DNA from: Prevotella sp.
GTDB taxonomy: Bacteria; Bacteroidota; Bacteroidia; Bacteroidales; Bacteroidaceae
Reading direction: 5' to 3'
NCBI GenBank assembly: GCA_017618275.1
Contig: JAFZUS010000128.1
Location: forward strand, 1 to 64,000
Length of the DNA stretch: 64,000 nucleotides
Within the stretch, counting starts at the first letter, position 1; each line of letters starts with the position of its first letter. Below, in pieces: positions 45,759 through 54,408 of the stretch. The position numbers and the translations under genes are program-made. Under the pieces are notes generated by a model that saw only the letters and a program-made list of their open reading frames with translations, searched no databases and had not been told where the DNA came from.

Positions 45759-47063
45759 CTACCAACTTAATATGATATGTTTCACAATCTTCACAATATC
45801 AGCAATGGTAATCACGTTGTCACCATTTATATCGGCTTCCTCTTCATTGAAATATCCCGTTGAAGTCTGCTTTCCCATCATATGGTTCACAATATCCACG
45901 ATGTCCTTTGTATCCACCTCTCCATCATCATTGGCATCACCTTTGTCTATAACAATATGTGAGTTAGGATCATCAAGCATTTCATCGCGAAAATAATCTA
46001 TGTCATCTTGTGAAACAGATAATTTATTGATAAAAAAACTATTGAATTTATCACGTAGGGTTTCGCCTTCCTGCTGATATATATATTCTAATGCTTCGTC
46101 AATAGATGATTTTGTACTTTCTTTTTTATTATAAAAATAGGTTAGTTCATAGTCTTTTATCAATTCATTATAAGGAACACCTAATAAACCTTCTAAAAGA
46201 AAAGACAAATACCCAGTACGATCCTTACCATAAACACAATGTTCATAGATACAACGTCCTTCACTTAAATTATTTACAATAAATTGAAATTCTTTGCGCC
46301 ATCTATACAACCAATTAAAATTATCTAAATGTTCTGGCAATTGTCCACTATTATTTGTATAACAATAAGTAGGTACATCTCTAGAAGGTGTAGAATTCTC
46401 ATCTAAAAAGCCAAAAACAGACACATTATTTCCCTCGTTATAATAAGCACGTAAATCTAATTCTGCTTTTATACCTAATTCACGCAAAATACTGATACCT
46501 TCCTCAGTAACACTATGTTTACCATTTAACTCTGTACCACGAATTATTCTACCATATTTAATCGTTTTATTATCTATTGTCTTCCAACCACCTAAGTCAC
46601 GGATATTTGATACATTACCTGGTATCTTTATCATACGTAATTGTCCGTCAGTTTTTATTTTACCTTGTTGTAACAATTGACCATCATACAATATTTTATA
46701 AAGATAAGTACGGTTTGGTATAAGATTATATAGTTTAATTTTACCATTATTTACTGGTACTTTAAACTTTAGACTATCTTTTAGTCTTTCCTCGTTGCGA
46801 CATATAATATAAACACTATCAATATTATTATTTTTAATAGTCATAGCCACATAGTTAGGCCAATCTTTTCTATATGATCCATCATTTCTATAATCATTTA
46901 TTACACTGGCTTCATTTGGTTCATAAACAACTTCTTCCATATAACGATGAACAGCATTATTCTCTAAATTCGCATAGTAATCAATTTCCTCTATGGTTTG
47001 ACTATGAGAAGAATAAAACCCTAACCATAATAAAAATGAAATTATAAGAAACTTATGATTCAT
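45759..47063 (-). CDS. Secreted tyrosine phosphatase (Y_phosphatase3 type) with dockerin-like repeats
   Basis: 434 aa. Signal peptide ending FYSSHSQ. Phosphatase domain: IPGNVSNIRDLGGWK, GRIIRGTELNGKHSVT, ELDLRAYYNEG, and the catalytic loop YEHCVYGKDRTGYL (HCxxGKDRT). C-terminal residues about 370-434 carry two dockerin-like calcium loops, DANDDGEVDTKDIVDIVNHM and DINGDNVITIADIVKIVKHI. Transcribed 23 bp after nadA on the same strand and converging on the CotH operon. A secreted phosphatase facing two secreted kinase-like proteins is suggestive, but the link is inference. Confidence 0.88.
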   Translation of the reverse strand: MNHKFLIISFLLWLGFYSSHSQTIEEIDYYANLENNAVHRYMEEVVYEPNEASVINDYRNDGSYRKDWPNYVAMTIKNNNIDSVYIICRNEERLKDSLKFKVPVNNGKIKLYNLIPNRTYLYKILYDGQLLQQGKIKTDGQLRMIKIPGNVSNIRDLGGWKTIDNKTIKYGRIIRGTELNGKHSVTEEGISILRELGIKAELDLRAYYNEGNNVSVFGFLDENSTPSRDVPTYCYTNNSGQLPEHLDNFNWLYRWRKEFQFIVNNLSEGRCIYEHCVYGKDRTGYLSFLLEGLLGVPYNELIKDYELTYFYNKKESTKSSIDEALEYIYQQEGETLRDKFNSFFINKLSVSQDDIDYFRDEMLDDPNSHIVIDKGDANDDGEVDTKDIVDIVNHMMGKQTSTGYFNEEEADINGDNVITIADIVKIVKHIILSW

Positions 47064-47086
47064 ATTAATTAATTTCTTCCTTCATT

Positions 47087-48079
47087 TTAACTCAATTCCA
47101 GCATTCGTTGAATAGGTTTCACTGCTTTCTTAGCTATCTTAGGATCCACTTCAACAGAAGGCCAGCCATATTTAAGGGCATTGTATATCTTAAGTAATGT
47201 ATTCATCTTCATATACTGACATTCGTTACAACTGCATTCCAAGCCACTCTCGCTGATTTCTGGAGGCACTGGAATAAATTTCTTATCAGGACAAGTTCGT
47301 TGCATCTCATGGAGAATACCAGCCTCTGTAGCCACAATAAACTGCTTCTTATCACTCTGCTGTGCATAGTTAAGCATTGTAGCCGTACTGCCCTTTACAT
47401 CTGCCAAAGCCAATACTGGTCCTTTGCACTCTAAATGAGCCATTACTATCGCATCTGGATATTGTTTTTTTAATTCAATTATCTTATTGACAGAAAAACG
47501 TTCGTGTACATGGCAACCGCCATTCCAAAGCAACATATTCCTGCCTGTCACCTCATTGATATAATTACCTAAGTTATAATCAGGTCCAAAAATTAATTTA
47601 GCATCTTTAGGCAATTGATCTACAACCTTCTTAGCATTACCTGAAGTAACTACAACATCTGTCAGAGCCTTTACAGCAGCAGTTGTATTGACATAAGAGA
47701 TGACCTGATAACCAGGATGCTCTTTCTTATATTTTTTCAAATCTTCAGCCTTACATGAATCAGCCAAAGAACAACCAGCATTCAGATCAGGACAAAGTAC
47801 AGTCTTATCTGGTGATAACAATTTACAAGTCTCTGCCATAAAGTGGACACCACACATGACCATCATCTTGGCATCTGTTTCTGCAGCCTTATGGGCTAAT
47901 GCTAAAGAGTCACCAACAAAATCTGCTATCTCCTGAATTTCACCAACCGTATAATAGTGTGCTAGAATAATAGCATCTTTCTCTTGACATAGTTTTCTGA
48001 TCTCAGCCTTCAAATCAATACCATCTGCTACAGGTTCATCAATAAAACCTTGTTTAATCCACTCCTTTTTCAACACCAT
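47087..48079 (-). CDS. nadA: Quinolinate synthase
   Basis: 4Fe-4S enzyme making quinolinate from iminoaspartate and dihydroxyacetone phosphate in NAD synthesis. 330 aa. IILAHYYTVGEIQEIADFVGDS, VMCGVHFMAETCKLLSPDK (Cys ligand), CPDLNAGCSLADSC, HLECKGPVLALADVKGSTATML and the last ligand region SGLECSCNECQYMKM are all present. No nadB or nadC is in the window. It reads away from the candidate origin. Confidence 0.97.
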   Translation of the reverse strand: MVLKKEWIKQGFIDEPVADGIDLKAEIRKLCQEKDAIILAHYYTVGEIQEIADFVGDSLALAHKAAETDAKMMVMCGVHFMAETCKLLSPDKTVLCPDLNAGCSLADSCKAEDLKKYKKEHPGYQVISYVNTTAAVKALTDVVVTSGNAKKVVDQLPKDAKLIFGPDYNLGNYINEVTGRNMLLWNGGCHVHERFSVNKIIELKKQYPDAIVMAHLECKGPVLALADVKGSTATMLNYAQQSDKKQFIVATEAGILHEMQRTCPDKKFIPVPPEISESGLECSCNECQYMKMNTLLKIYNALKYGWPSVEVDPKIAKKAVKPIQRMLELS

Positions 48080-48510
48080 ATTATTATTATTCTTTTATTT
48101 TTTTCTTTTAAAAATAGAAATGAATAGAATGATGTGACGTGAATAAGTTGATAAATTTTTAGTATATTTCTTGCAAATGAACTTATCACTATTAACTTTT
48201 CACTTATCATTTCTATTTGTGGATTGTTTCTTTCTGATAATGAATACCTAAGATAGTTTATCCACAATTTCCTATTTTGGTGCAAAATTAATAAGTTTAT
48301 ATTTTTTTTCAGCAAAAAACGGTAGAAATCTTTCGAAAAACAGCAGAATAAGTTTATGGATATCCTCAATCTCTAATCATCTTTCTCTAAATAGAGAGTT
48401 ATCCAATGAGTTTTCCACACACTTATTCACACGTTTTCCACAAAACATTTGGTAATTTCCTAACTTAATTGTATCTTTGTGGCTGAAATATGTAAATAAA
48501 TTAATAAGGT
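48080..48510. other. Candidate replication origin (oriC)
   Basis: Gene-free, AT-rich 431 bp. A perfect DnaA box TTATCCACA lies at 48258-48266 and TTATTCACA, also perfect to TTATNCACA, at 48423-48431. The second belongs to a same-strand row: TTATCCAAT 48399-48407, TTTTCCACA 48411-48419, TTATTCACA 48423-48431, TTTTCCACA 48434-48442, with starts 12, 12 and 11 bp apart, about one helical turn. AT-rich runs flank it (48081-48120, 48290-48312). Two parS-like sites lie 40 kb away. No dnaA gene is in the window. The right edge carries the promoter of the next gene. Confidence 0.65.
48472..48479 (+). promoter_or_regulatory. -7 promoter element of the barrel-protein gene
   Basis: TATCTTTG, full consensus, 31 nt before the ATG at 48511. 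Confidence 0.55.
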
Positions 48511-49146
48511 ATGAAAAAAAGTCTTTTATTATTAGCCATTTTGGCACTTACAATGAGTGTTCATGCACAACATGAAGAGGGTGATATTACTATTCAACCC
48601 AGAGTAGGTGTATCGTTTTCTAATATTACAGGTGATGATTTATTTTCTGAGGATTCCAAAATGAAGGTAAACCTTACCTATGGTTTTGAAGCAGAATACT
48701 ATTTCACGGATAAATTAAGTATTGCTGGTGGTTTGTTATTCACAAATCAGGGTTATAAGTTTGATTACTATGACGAAATAGACGCAAATTCATCAAATAC
48801 TGCAAGTTTGAATAATTATTATGCAGCAGTACCTATCACACTTAACTATTATTTAGTTGAGGGTCTTGCAATTAAGGCAGGTGTACAACCATCTTTTCGA
48901 GTAAAGACAAAGTTGAAAGCAGATGGTGTAAAGATGGATCTTGATGAGGCCTTGGATTTTTTATTTCCAAACCAGGAAGTCACTCTTAATAAGTTTGATT
49001 TTATGATTCCTGTAGGTTTTTCATACGAATATAATAAAATAGTCTTTGATGCTCGCTATAACTTCGGACTCATAAAACTATTCAAAGACATAGATGCTTC
49101 ATCTCATAATAGTCTTATTACTTTGACACTTGGTTATAAGTTTTAA
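48511..49146 (+). CDS. Outer-membrane beta-barrel protein (PorT-like)
   Basis: 211 aa. Signal peptide MKKSLLLLAILALTMSVHAQ. The rest alternates in short amphipathic strands: VGVSFSNITGDDL, YGFEAEYYFTDKLSIAGGLLF, NYYAAVPITLNYYLVEGLAI, GFSYEYNKIVFDARYNFGLI, ending LITLTLGYKF with the terminal aromatic typical of barrel insertion. An eight-stranded barrel of the PF13568 type is likely. The next gene begins 3 bp after its stop. Confidence 0.88.
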   Translation: MKKSLLLLAILALTMSVHAQHEEGDITIQPRVGVSFSNITGDDLFSEDSKMKVNLTYGFEAEYYFTDKLSIAGGLLFTNQGYKFDYYDEIDANSSNTASLNNYYAAVPITLNYYLVEGLAIKAGVQPSFRVKTKLKADGVKMDLDEALDFLFPNQEVTLNKFDFMIPVGFSYEYNKIVFDARYNFGLIKLFKDIDASSHNSLITLTLGYKF

Positions 49147-49149
49147 GTT

Positions 49150-49683
49150 TTGAAGAAACTCCGTACCATAGAGATGCAGAGACTGTCTGTTGATGAATTC
49201 AAACAGGCAGAGAAGTTACCATTAATAGTGGTACTTGATGATGTACGTTCGATGTATAATGTAGGTAGTGTATTTCGTACGGGTGATGCCTTTCGTATTG
49301 AGGCTGTTTATCTGTGTGGTATCACCTCTACACCTCCAAGTACTGAGATTCATAAGACAGCCTTAGGAGCAGAGGATAGTGTTAGTTGGAAATACTATAA
49401 AACTGCACTTGAGGCTATTGAAGCAGTAAAGGCTGACGGTTATGAAATTTATTCGATAGAACAGGCACACGGTTCCACTAACCTACAAAATTTTGTTCCC
49501 TCACTGGGAAAAAAATATGCAGTAGTATTGGGCAATGAAGTGAAGGGCGTCCATCAAGAAGTGATAGATGCTTCTAATGGTTGTTTAGAGATTCCCCAAT
49601 TTGGTACCAAACACTCTATGAATGTCTCCGTTACAGCAGGTATCATTATCTGGCACTTTGCACAAACATTTATAAATAAATAA
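49150..49683 (+). CDS. TrmH/SpoU-family RNA methyltransferase
   Basis: 177 aa, SPOUT-fold 2'-O-ribose methyltransferase. Motif 1 DDVRSMYNVGSVFRTGDAF (N and R catalytic region, about 31-49), motif 2 YAVVLGNEVKGVHQEVID and motif 3 CLEIPQFGTKHSMNVSVTAG are intact. The start is probably TTG at 49150: that gives MKKLRTIEMQRLS, matching the usual N terminus of Bacteroidetes relatives, whereas the first ATG (49174) would trim 8 residues. Ends at a good bidirectional hairpin. Confidence 0.92.
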   Translation: MKKLRTIEMQRLSVDEFKQAEKLPLIVVLDDVRSMYNVGSVFRTGDAFRIEAVYLCGITSTPPSTEIHKTALGAEDSVSWKYYKTALEAIEAVKADGYEIYSIEQAHGSTNLQNFVPSLGKKYAVVLGNEVKGVHQEVIDASNGCLEIPQFGTKHSMNVSVTAGIIIWHFAQTFINK

Positions 49684-49706
49684 GGTGGCAAACAATCGCC
49701 ACCTTA
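49681..49706. terminator. Bidirectional terminator between the methyltransferase and rubredoxin genes
   Basis: TAAGGTGGC (49681-49689) pairs with GCCACCTTA (49698-49706), 8-nt loop, followed by TTTATTATT. Confidence 0.8.
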
Positions 49707-49713
49707 TTTATTA

Positions 49714-49878
49714 TTATTCCTCTACGGGTGAGAAATCACTCTTTCCTACTCCACAGACGGGGCATACCCAATCTTCGGGAATGTCTTCGAAGGCTGTGCC
49801 TGGAGCAATGCCGCTATCAGCGTCACCCTCTGCTGGATCATACACGTAACCACATACGTCGCATACATACTTTTTCAT
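49714..49878 (-). CDS. Rubredoxin
   Basis: 54-aa electron-transfer protein with one FeCys4 centre. Translation: [18 protein letters not shown] at the N terminus, [19 protein letters not shown] and a short acidic end. The two CxxCG iron-binding loops (about residues 6-10 and 39-43) and the aromatic core residues are complete. Rubredoxins in anaerobes usually pass electrons to oxygen or peroxide reductases. It begins 15 bp before the end of the window between the terminator and the GT9 gene, and converges on the methyltransferase gene. Confidence 0.95.
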   Translation of the reverse strand: MKKYVCDVCGYVYDPAEGDADSGIAPGTAFEDIPEDWVCPVCGVGKSDFSPVEE

Positions 49879-49893
49879 AATCGTACTTGTTTT

Positions 49894-50946
49894 TTAGTTA
49901 TTAATGATGGTTGTTATTCTCTCAACAATCCGCTCTGGCGGAATGTTCTTCATACAAGCATAGTCGCCACGCTGACAGGGTTTCTGTCCATAGATACTAC
50001 AGGGTCGACATTCTAAGTCGAGTTGAATGGCATTATCCTTCAGTTGATTGAATCCCATAAAACCGGCGTATGGATGGGTGGCTCCCCAGACACTGACCAC
50101 AGGTACGGCAGTAAGAGAAGCCAGATGCATATTGGCAGAGTCCATCGAGAGCATCACATTGAGATGACTCATGATAATGAGTTCCTGATACATGTTTTCG
50201 CAATAGCGGCTGGCATTGATACATTGCCGATACTGGGCACTCCAAAGACTAAAGTACTTATCCTCTTGTTCTCCTCGTCCGAAAAAGAAGATACGACATT
50301 GAGGATATTTCTCCAATAATTGATGAATGACCTGTTCCATCAGTCGTGAGGGATAGATCTTACCCTCATGGGCAGCAAAGGGAGCAATGCCTATCCATTG
50401 TTCAAAATCCTTCTTGGGTCCAATCTCCTTGGGCAGCAGATTGAGGTTGCCTCCTTCTTCAGGGAAGATGCTATGGAACTTGCTGACGTCGATAGGATAA
50501 CCTAAACGTTCGAATACCTCTATATAATTATTAAAAGAGGTGGGAAGTGGTCGCATAGATTTCTTCTTCTGGGATACCAGATGGCGACGGTCTTTCCGAT
50601 GCTTGTTGATATGCTCTACCCGATAGCGTCCCAAGTTGAATCGCATACGGAGATATTCAGAACGGAGCACATTGTGCAGGTCGGCTACCTTAGTAAACTG
50701 CTTGGCTACCAATCGACGATAGAGAGAGTTGAGACCTCTGATACCATGATATTCCACCTTCAAGTCGGCCTCCATAAAATTCACGTTAGGAGCAAGATCA
50801 TCAAAAAGAGTTCTGGCATATTTGCGACTCAGCACCGTGATACGTATATCAGGGTACTGGTGTGCCAATGACCATACCACAGGTACAGTCATAGCCACAT
50901 CGCCTAACGACGAGAAACGGATCACCAGTATATGTTCCTTTTTCAC
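49894..50946 (-). CDS. Glycosyltransferase family 9 (heptosyltransferase-like)
   Basis: 350 aa, LPS-core type transferase at the inner face of the inner membrane. N-terminal IRFSSLGDVAMTVPVVWSL and C-terminal IGIAPFAAHEGKIYP, IMSHLNVMLSMDSANMHLAS and TAVPVVSVWGATHPYAGFMG are family signatures (GT-B fold). PCSIYGQKPCQRGDYACM near the end is a cysteine segment common to Bacteroidetes members. Its start overlaps the DUF4254 gene by 4 bp. Confidence 0.93.
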   Translation of the reverse strand: MKKEHILVIRFSSLGDVAMTVPVVWSLAHQYPDIRITVLSRKYARTLFDDLAPNVNFMEADLKVEYHGIRGLNSLYRRLVAKQFTKVADLHNVLRSEYLRMRFNLGRYRVEHINKHRKDRRHLVSQKKKSMRPLPTSFNNYIEVFERLGYPIDVSKFHSIFPEEGGNLNLLPKEIGPKKDFEQWIGIAPFAAHEGKIYPSRLMEQVIHQLLEKYPQCRIFFFGRGEQEDKYFSLWSAQYRQCINASRYCENMYQELIIMSHLNVMLSMDSANMHLASLTAVPVVSVWGATHPYAGFMGFNQLKDNAIQLDLECRPCSIYGQKPCQRGDYACMKNIPPERIVERITTIINN

Positions 50947-51545
50947 TTTTTATAAAAGATAGGATTAGTCGAAGGGTCATTGTACATCTTCATCTGGCGA
51001 TACACCTTCATATATTTTCTGCCAGCCTCGATATCTTCCAGCAGTTGGTCAATGGCCAATGACAGATCCTTTTGCTGTTCCAACAATATGTTAAGTTTGG
51101 CCTGACATTTGGCAACATGGTCTGCAGAGACATCCTTGCGCTCCACCTGTTCCTGCATGTGGTAGATCTTCAAAGCCAAGATACTCAGACGGTCAACGGC
51201 CCAGGCAGGACTCTCCGTATTGAGCCGGGCATCAGGCAAAGGTTTCACATGACTGTATAACTGACGGAAATAGGAATCGATTTCCTCCACCAGATCTGTA
51301 CGGTCCTGATTACTACGGTCAATCCGACGCTTCAAGGCAAGAGCCTCTATCGGATCGATATGGGGGTCACGTATGACGTCCTCATAGTGCCACTGAACAG
51401 TATCTATCCAGCATTTCAGATAGAGACTGTGGTCAATACTTTCCCTCTCATAGGGATTGTGGATGGGCGTATCAATATTATCAGTCAGATGATAGTCGCT
51501 GATCACCTGATTGAAGATCTGATTAGCATGCTCAGTAAATGACAT
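50943..51545 (-). CDS. DUF4254 protein
   Basis: 200 aa from MSFTEHANQIFNQVISDY at 51545. Charged, all-helical, with no signal peptide. IHNPYERESIDHSLYLKCWIDTVQWHYEDV is split here as HNPYERESIDHSLYLKC and DTVQWHYEDVIRDP, both typical of DUF4254. The gene is regularly found beside GT9 transferases in Bacteroidetes and overlaps one here, so a role in LPS core synthesis is plausible. The biochemical function is unknown. A -7 box TAGTTTTG lies at 51572-51579 on the minus strand. Confidence 0.88.
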   Translation of the reverse strand: MSFTEHANQIFNQVISDYHLTDNIDTPIHNPYERESIDHSLYLKCWIDTVQWHYEDVIRDPHIDPIEALALKRRIDRSNQDRTDLVEEIDSYFRQLYSHVKPLPDARLNTESPAWAVDRLSILALKIYHMQEQVERKDVSADHVAKCQAKLNILLEQQKDLSLAIDQLLEDIEAGRKYMKVYRQMKMYNDPSTNPIFYKK

Positions 51546-51671
51546 TTTGATCAAAAATTGTTTCTTAGGTGCAAAACTACGGAAACTTTTTCAATTAACC
51601 AACTAATTACGGATATTTTCATCTAATTTTGCATTTTTATTACTGGTAACGCACACAAAAGGGTCATTTTT

Positions 51672-51698
51672 TTGCACAATCACACCCCAAATGTGCAA
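51672..51698. promoter_or_regulatory. Possible operator in the acpP upstream region
   Basis: Inverted repeat TTGCACA (51672-51678) and TGTGCAA (51692-51698) with a 13-bp spacer, about 55 bp upstream of the likely acpP promoter (GTTACTTTGC near 51748). Could bind a dimeric regulator of fatty-acid synthesis; no regulator is known here. Confidence 0.35.
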
Positions 51699-51830
51699 AG
51701 CGGAGTCACTTTTTCCTCAAAAAGTTTGCGTAACTCAAAGAAAATGTGTTACTTTGCACCCCGAAAGCGGAAAAACCGCAAAATTTTCAAGATAGCAAAT
51801 ACATTATTAACATTTTAAAGAAAGAAAATT

Positions 51831-52067
51831 ATGTCAGAAATTGAAAGCAAAGTAAAGGCTATTATCGTAGACAAACTGGGTGTTGATGAGGCAGAGGTTA
51901 AGCCAGAAGCAAGTTTCACAAATGATCTGGGCGCAGATTCACTGGATACCGTAGAACTCATCATGGAATTTGAGAAGGAGTTTGGTATTTCTATCCCCGA
52001 CGATAAGGCTGAGAAGATCGGAACAGTAGGTGATGCTATCGCTTATATCGAGGAGAACGCAAAATAA
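51831..52067 (+). CDS. acpP: Acyl carrier protein
   Basis: 78-aa carrier of growing fatty acyl chains as thioesters on 4'-phosphopantetheine. The attachment site is [14 protein letters not shown], Ser 37. Acidic, four-helix composition and length are standard. First gene of acpP-fabF-rnc. A perfect 16-bp hairpin lies between it and fabF and may make acpP mRNA more abundant than the rest. Confidence 0.97.
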   Translation: MSEIESKVKAIIVDKLGVDEAEVKPEASFTNDLGADSLDTVELIMEFEKEFGISIPDDKAEKIGTVGDAIAYIEENAK

Positions 52068-52080
52068 ATCACTTAGATAA

Positions 52081-52116
52081 CATAATGGTTGCTTCGTACC
52101 CGAAGCAACCATTATG
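52081..52116 (+). promoter_or_regulatory. Perfect 16-bp hairpin between acpP and fabF (attenuator or RNase III site)
   Basis: CATAATGGTTGCTTCG (52081-52096), loop TACC, CGAAGCAACCATTATG (52101-52116), then CTTTAATATT. The T tract is poor for a full terminator. It sits 14 bp after the acpP stop and 16 bp before fabF. Confidence 0.8.
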
Positions 52117-52131
52117 CTTTAATATTAGCTT

Positions 52132-53394
52132 ATGGAATTAAAAAGAGTAGTTGTAACAGGTCTGGGCGCAGTGACGCCAGTCGGCAACACTCCTGATGAG
52201 ATGTGGAAGAACCTTCTCAACGGGGTAAGCGGTGCAGCACCTATTACACTTTTCGATGCAAGTCAGTTTAAGACACAGTTCGCCTGTGAGGTTAAGAACC
52301 TCAATGTGAACGATTATCTCGACCGCAAGGAGGCCCGTAAGATGGACCGTTATACACAGTTGGCCATGATTGCTGCCAAGCAGGCTGTCGAGGATAGCGG
52401 AATGGATCTGGAGAAAGTTGACAAGAACCGTATCGGTGTAGTCTTTGGCGTGGGTATCGGTGGTATCAAGACCTTCGAGGAGGAGGTGAGTTATTACGCC
52501 TTGCATCAGGCTGATGGCCCGAAGTTCAATCCTTTCTTCATCCCGAAGATGATTGCTGATATCGCAGCAGGACAGATTTCCATCATGTATGGCCTCCATG
52601 GTCCCAACTATATCACCGCTTCTGCTTGTGCTTCTTCATCGAATGCACTGGCTGACGCCTTCAATCTGATTCGTCTGGGCAAGGCAAATGCCATCGTTGC
52701 CGGTGGTGCTGAGGCTGCCATCTGCGCCTGTGGCGTAGGCGGTTTCAATGCAATGCACGCACTCTCTACCCGCAACGATGAGCCAGAGAAGGCCAGCCGT
52801 CCGTTCAGCGCCAGTCGCGACGGATTTATCATGGCAGAGGGTTCTGGCTGTCTGATTCTTGAGGAATTGGAGCACGCCAAGGCTCGTGGTGCGAAGATCT
52901 ATGCTGAGATGGTTGGTGCAGGCATGAGTGCTGATGCCCATCATATCACAGCCTCTCATCCTGAGGGATTGGGTGCCAAACTTGTGATGCAGAACGCCCT
53001 TGAGGATGCAGGCATGAAGCCCGAGGAAATTGACTATATCAACGTTCACGGCACCTCTACCCATGTGGGTGACATCTCTGAGGCTAAGGCCATCAAGGAG
53101 GTGTTTGGCGAGGCTGCCTTCAAACTGAATATTTCGTCTACGAAGTCAATGACAGGTCACCTGCTGGGTGCTGCTGGAGCCGTTGAGGCTATGGTAACGG
53201 TACTGGCTGTGAAGAACGATATCATTCCTCCCACCATCAACCACGAGGAGGGCGATGAGGATCCTGAGATTGACTACAATCTGAACTTCACCTTCAACAA
53301 GGCGCAAAAGCGTGAGGTACGTGCTGGTCTCAGCAACACCTTTGGCTTTGGTGGCCACAATGCTTGTGTAGTCTTTAGCAAGTATGTGGGTTAA
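52132..53394 (+). CDS. fabF: 3-oxoacyl-[acyl-carrier-protein] synthase II
   Basis: Condensing enzyme of fatty-acid elongation, 420 aa. Catalytic triad: Cys 166 in ITASACASSSNALAD, His 306 in VHGTSTHVGD, His 343 in TGHLLGAAGAVEA. N terminus VVVTGLGAVTPVGNTPDE and C-terminal GLSNTFGFGGHNACVVF are typical of KAS II. Its stop overlaps the start of rnc by 11 bp. Confidence 0.98.
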   Translation: MELKRVVVTGLGAVTPVGNTPDEMWKNLLNGVSGAAPITLFDASQFKTQFACEVKNLNVNDYLDRKEARKMDRYTQLAMIAAKQAVEDSGMDLEKVDKNRIGVVFGVGIGGIKTFEEEVSYYALHQADGPKFNPFFIPKMIADIAAGQISIMYGLHGPNYITASACASSSNALADAFNLIRLGKANAIVAGGAEAAICACGVGGFNAMHALSTRNDEPEKASRPFSASRDGFIMAEGSGCLILEELEHAKARGAKIYAEMVGAGMSADAHHITASHPEGLGAKLVMQNALEDAGMKPEEIDYINVHGTSTHVGDISEAKAIKEVFGEAAFKLNISSTKSMTGHLLGAAGAVEAMVTVLAVKNDIIPPTINHEEGDEDPEIDYNLNFTFNKAQKREVRAGLSNTFGFGGHNACVVFSKYVG

Positions 53395-54397
53395 TAATAT
53401 CATTGACAGAATTAAGCTCCCTTTCCGCAAGGATAAGGAGCTTTTTTCTGCTCTCTACGAGATACTGGGCTTCTATCCCCACAACATCGAGTATTACCGT
53501 CAGGCCCTGATGCACAAGAGCATCGGCAAGCGCAACGACAAGGGCAAGCCGCTGAACAACGAACGGCTGGAGTTTTTGGGTGACGCCATCCTTGATGCTG
53601 CTGTGGGTGATATAGTCTACCGTCATTATGAAGGCAAGCGTGAAGGGTTCCTCACAAATACCCGTTCGAAACTTGTATCCCGTGAGACGTTGGGTAAACT
53701 TGCCAACGAGATGGGTCTTTCGCAACTCATTCTCTCAGCAGGCCACAACAACTCGCACAACAGTTATGTGGGAGGCAACGCCTTCGAGGCGCTGGTGGGA
53801 GCCATCTATCTGGATCGTGGCTATGATGCCTGCATGTGGTTCTGGGAGAATCGGGTGCTGGGCAAATACATCAATCTCGACAAGGTGGCCTTCAAGGAAG
53901 TCAACTTCAAGTCGAAACTCTTGGAGTGGAGCCAGAAGAACAAGGTGCATATGGAGTATCGGATGCTGAAACAGAAGAAGGACGACAACGGTAGTCCTAT
54001 CTTCAGTTTCCAGGTTCTGCTCGAAGGCATAGAAGGCGAGAAGGGTTCTGGCTATTCCAAGAAAGAGGCCCAGCAACTGGCTTCGAAGGATACTCTGCAG
54101 AAACTGAAGCGTGAGCCACAGTTCATTGATGCTATCTTTACCGCCAAGTCAGAGCGTACGAAGATGGAGGAAGAGCCCACGATGTCTGTGCCTGATCCAG
54201 AACAGGAACAGCAGGACTTCATCATCGTAAATGATAATGTAGAGTGTAGAACTGATAGTGTAGAACTTGTTACCGCTGTTCCCACAGAGTCTGGTGGAGA
54301 AGATAATGAATTCGACCTCTCCCACATCACTCACAAGGAGAAATCCCGTGAGGATATCATCGCCGAGGCAGAAGCAGCCGCCTTCGCAGAGGAGTAA
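53384..54397 (+). CDS. rnc: Ribonuclease III
   Basis: Double-strand-specific endoribonuclease processing rRNA and structured mRNAs. 337 aa. Catalytic signature NNERLEFLGDAILDAAVGD (about 63-81), second acidic site GNAFEALVGAIYLDRG. A dsRNA-binding domain follows (SKLLEWSQKNKVHMEY, GYSKKEAQQLASKDTLQKLK). The last 85 residues (about 250-337) are an acidic Glu/Asp-rich tail not found in E. coli RNase III; a C-terminal tail of this sort occurs in other Bacteroidetes but is not conserved. It overlaps fabF by 11 bp. Confidence 0.96.
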   Translation: MWVNNIIDRIKLPFRKDKELFSALYEILGFYPHNIEYYRQALMHKSIGKRNDKGKPLNNERLEFLGDAILDAAVGDIVYRHYEGKREGFLTNTRSKLVSRETLGKLANEMGLSQLILSAGHNNSHNSYVGGNAFEALVGAIYLDRGYDACMWFWENRVLGKYINLDKVAFKEVNFKSKLLEWSQKNKVHMEYRMLKQKKDDNGSPIFSFQVLLEGIEGEKGSGYSKKEAQQLASKDTLQKLKREPQFIDAIFTAKSERTKMEEEPTMSVPDPEQEQQDFIIVNDNVECRTDSVELVTAVPTESGGEDNEFDLSHITHKEKSREDIIAEAEAAAFAEE

Positions 54398-54408
54398 GGA
54401 TATAAAAT

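Noticed and set aside
48070-48369. Minus-strand frame of 99 codons beside nadA
   Set aside because: It falls in the AT-rich box-bearing gap, is low complexity and shows no protein-like pattern; treated as non-coding origin DNA.
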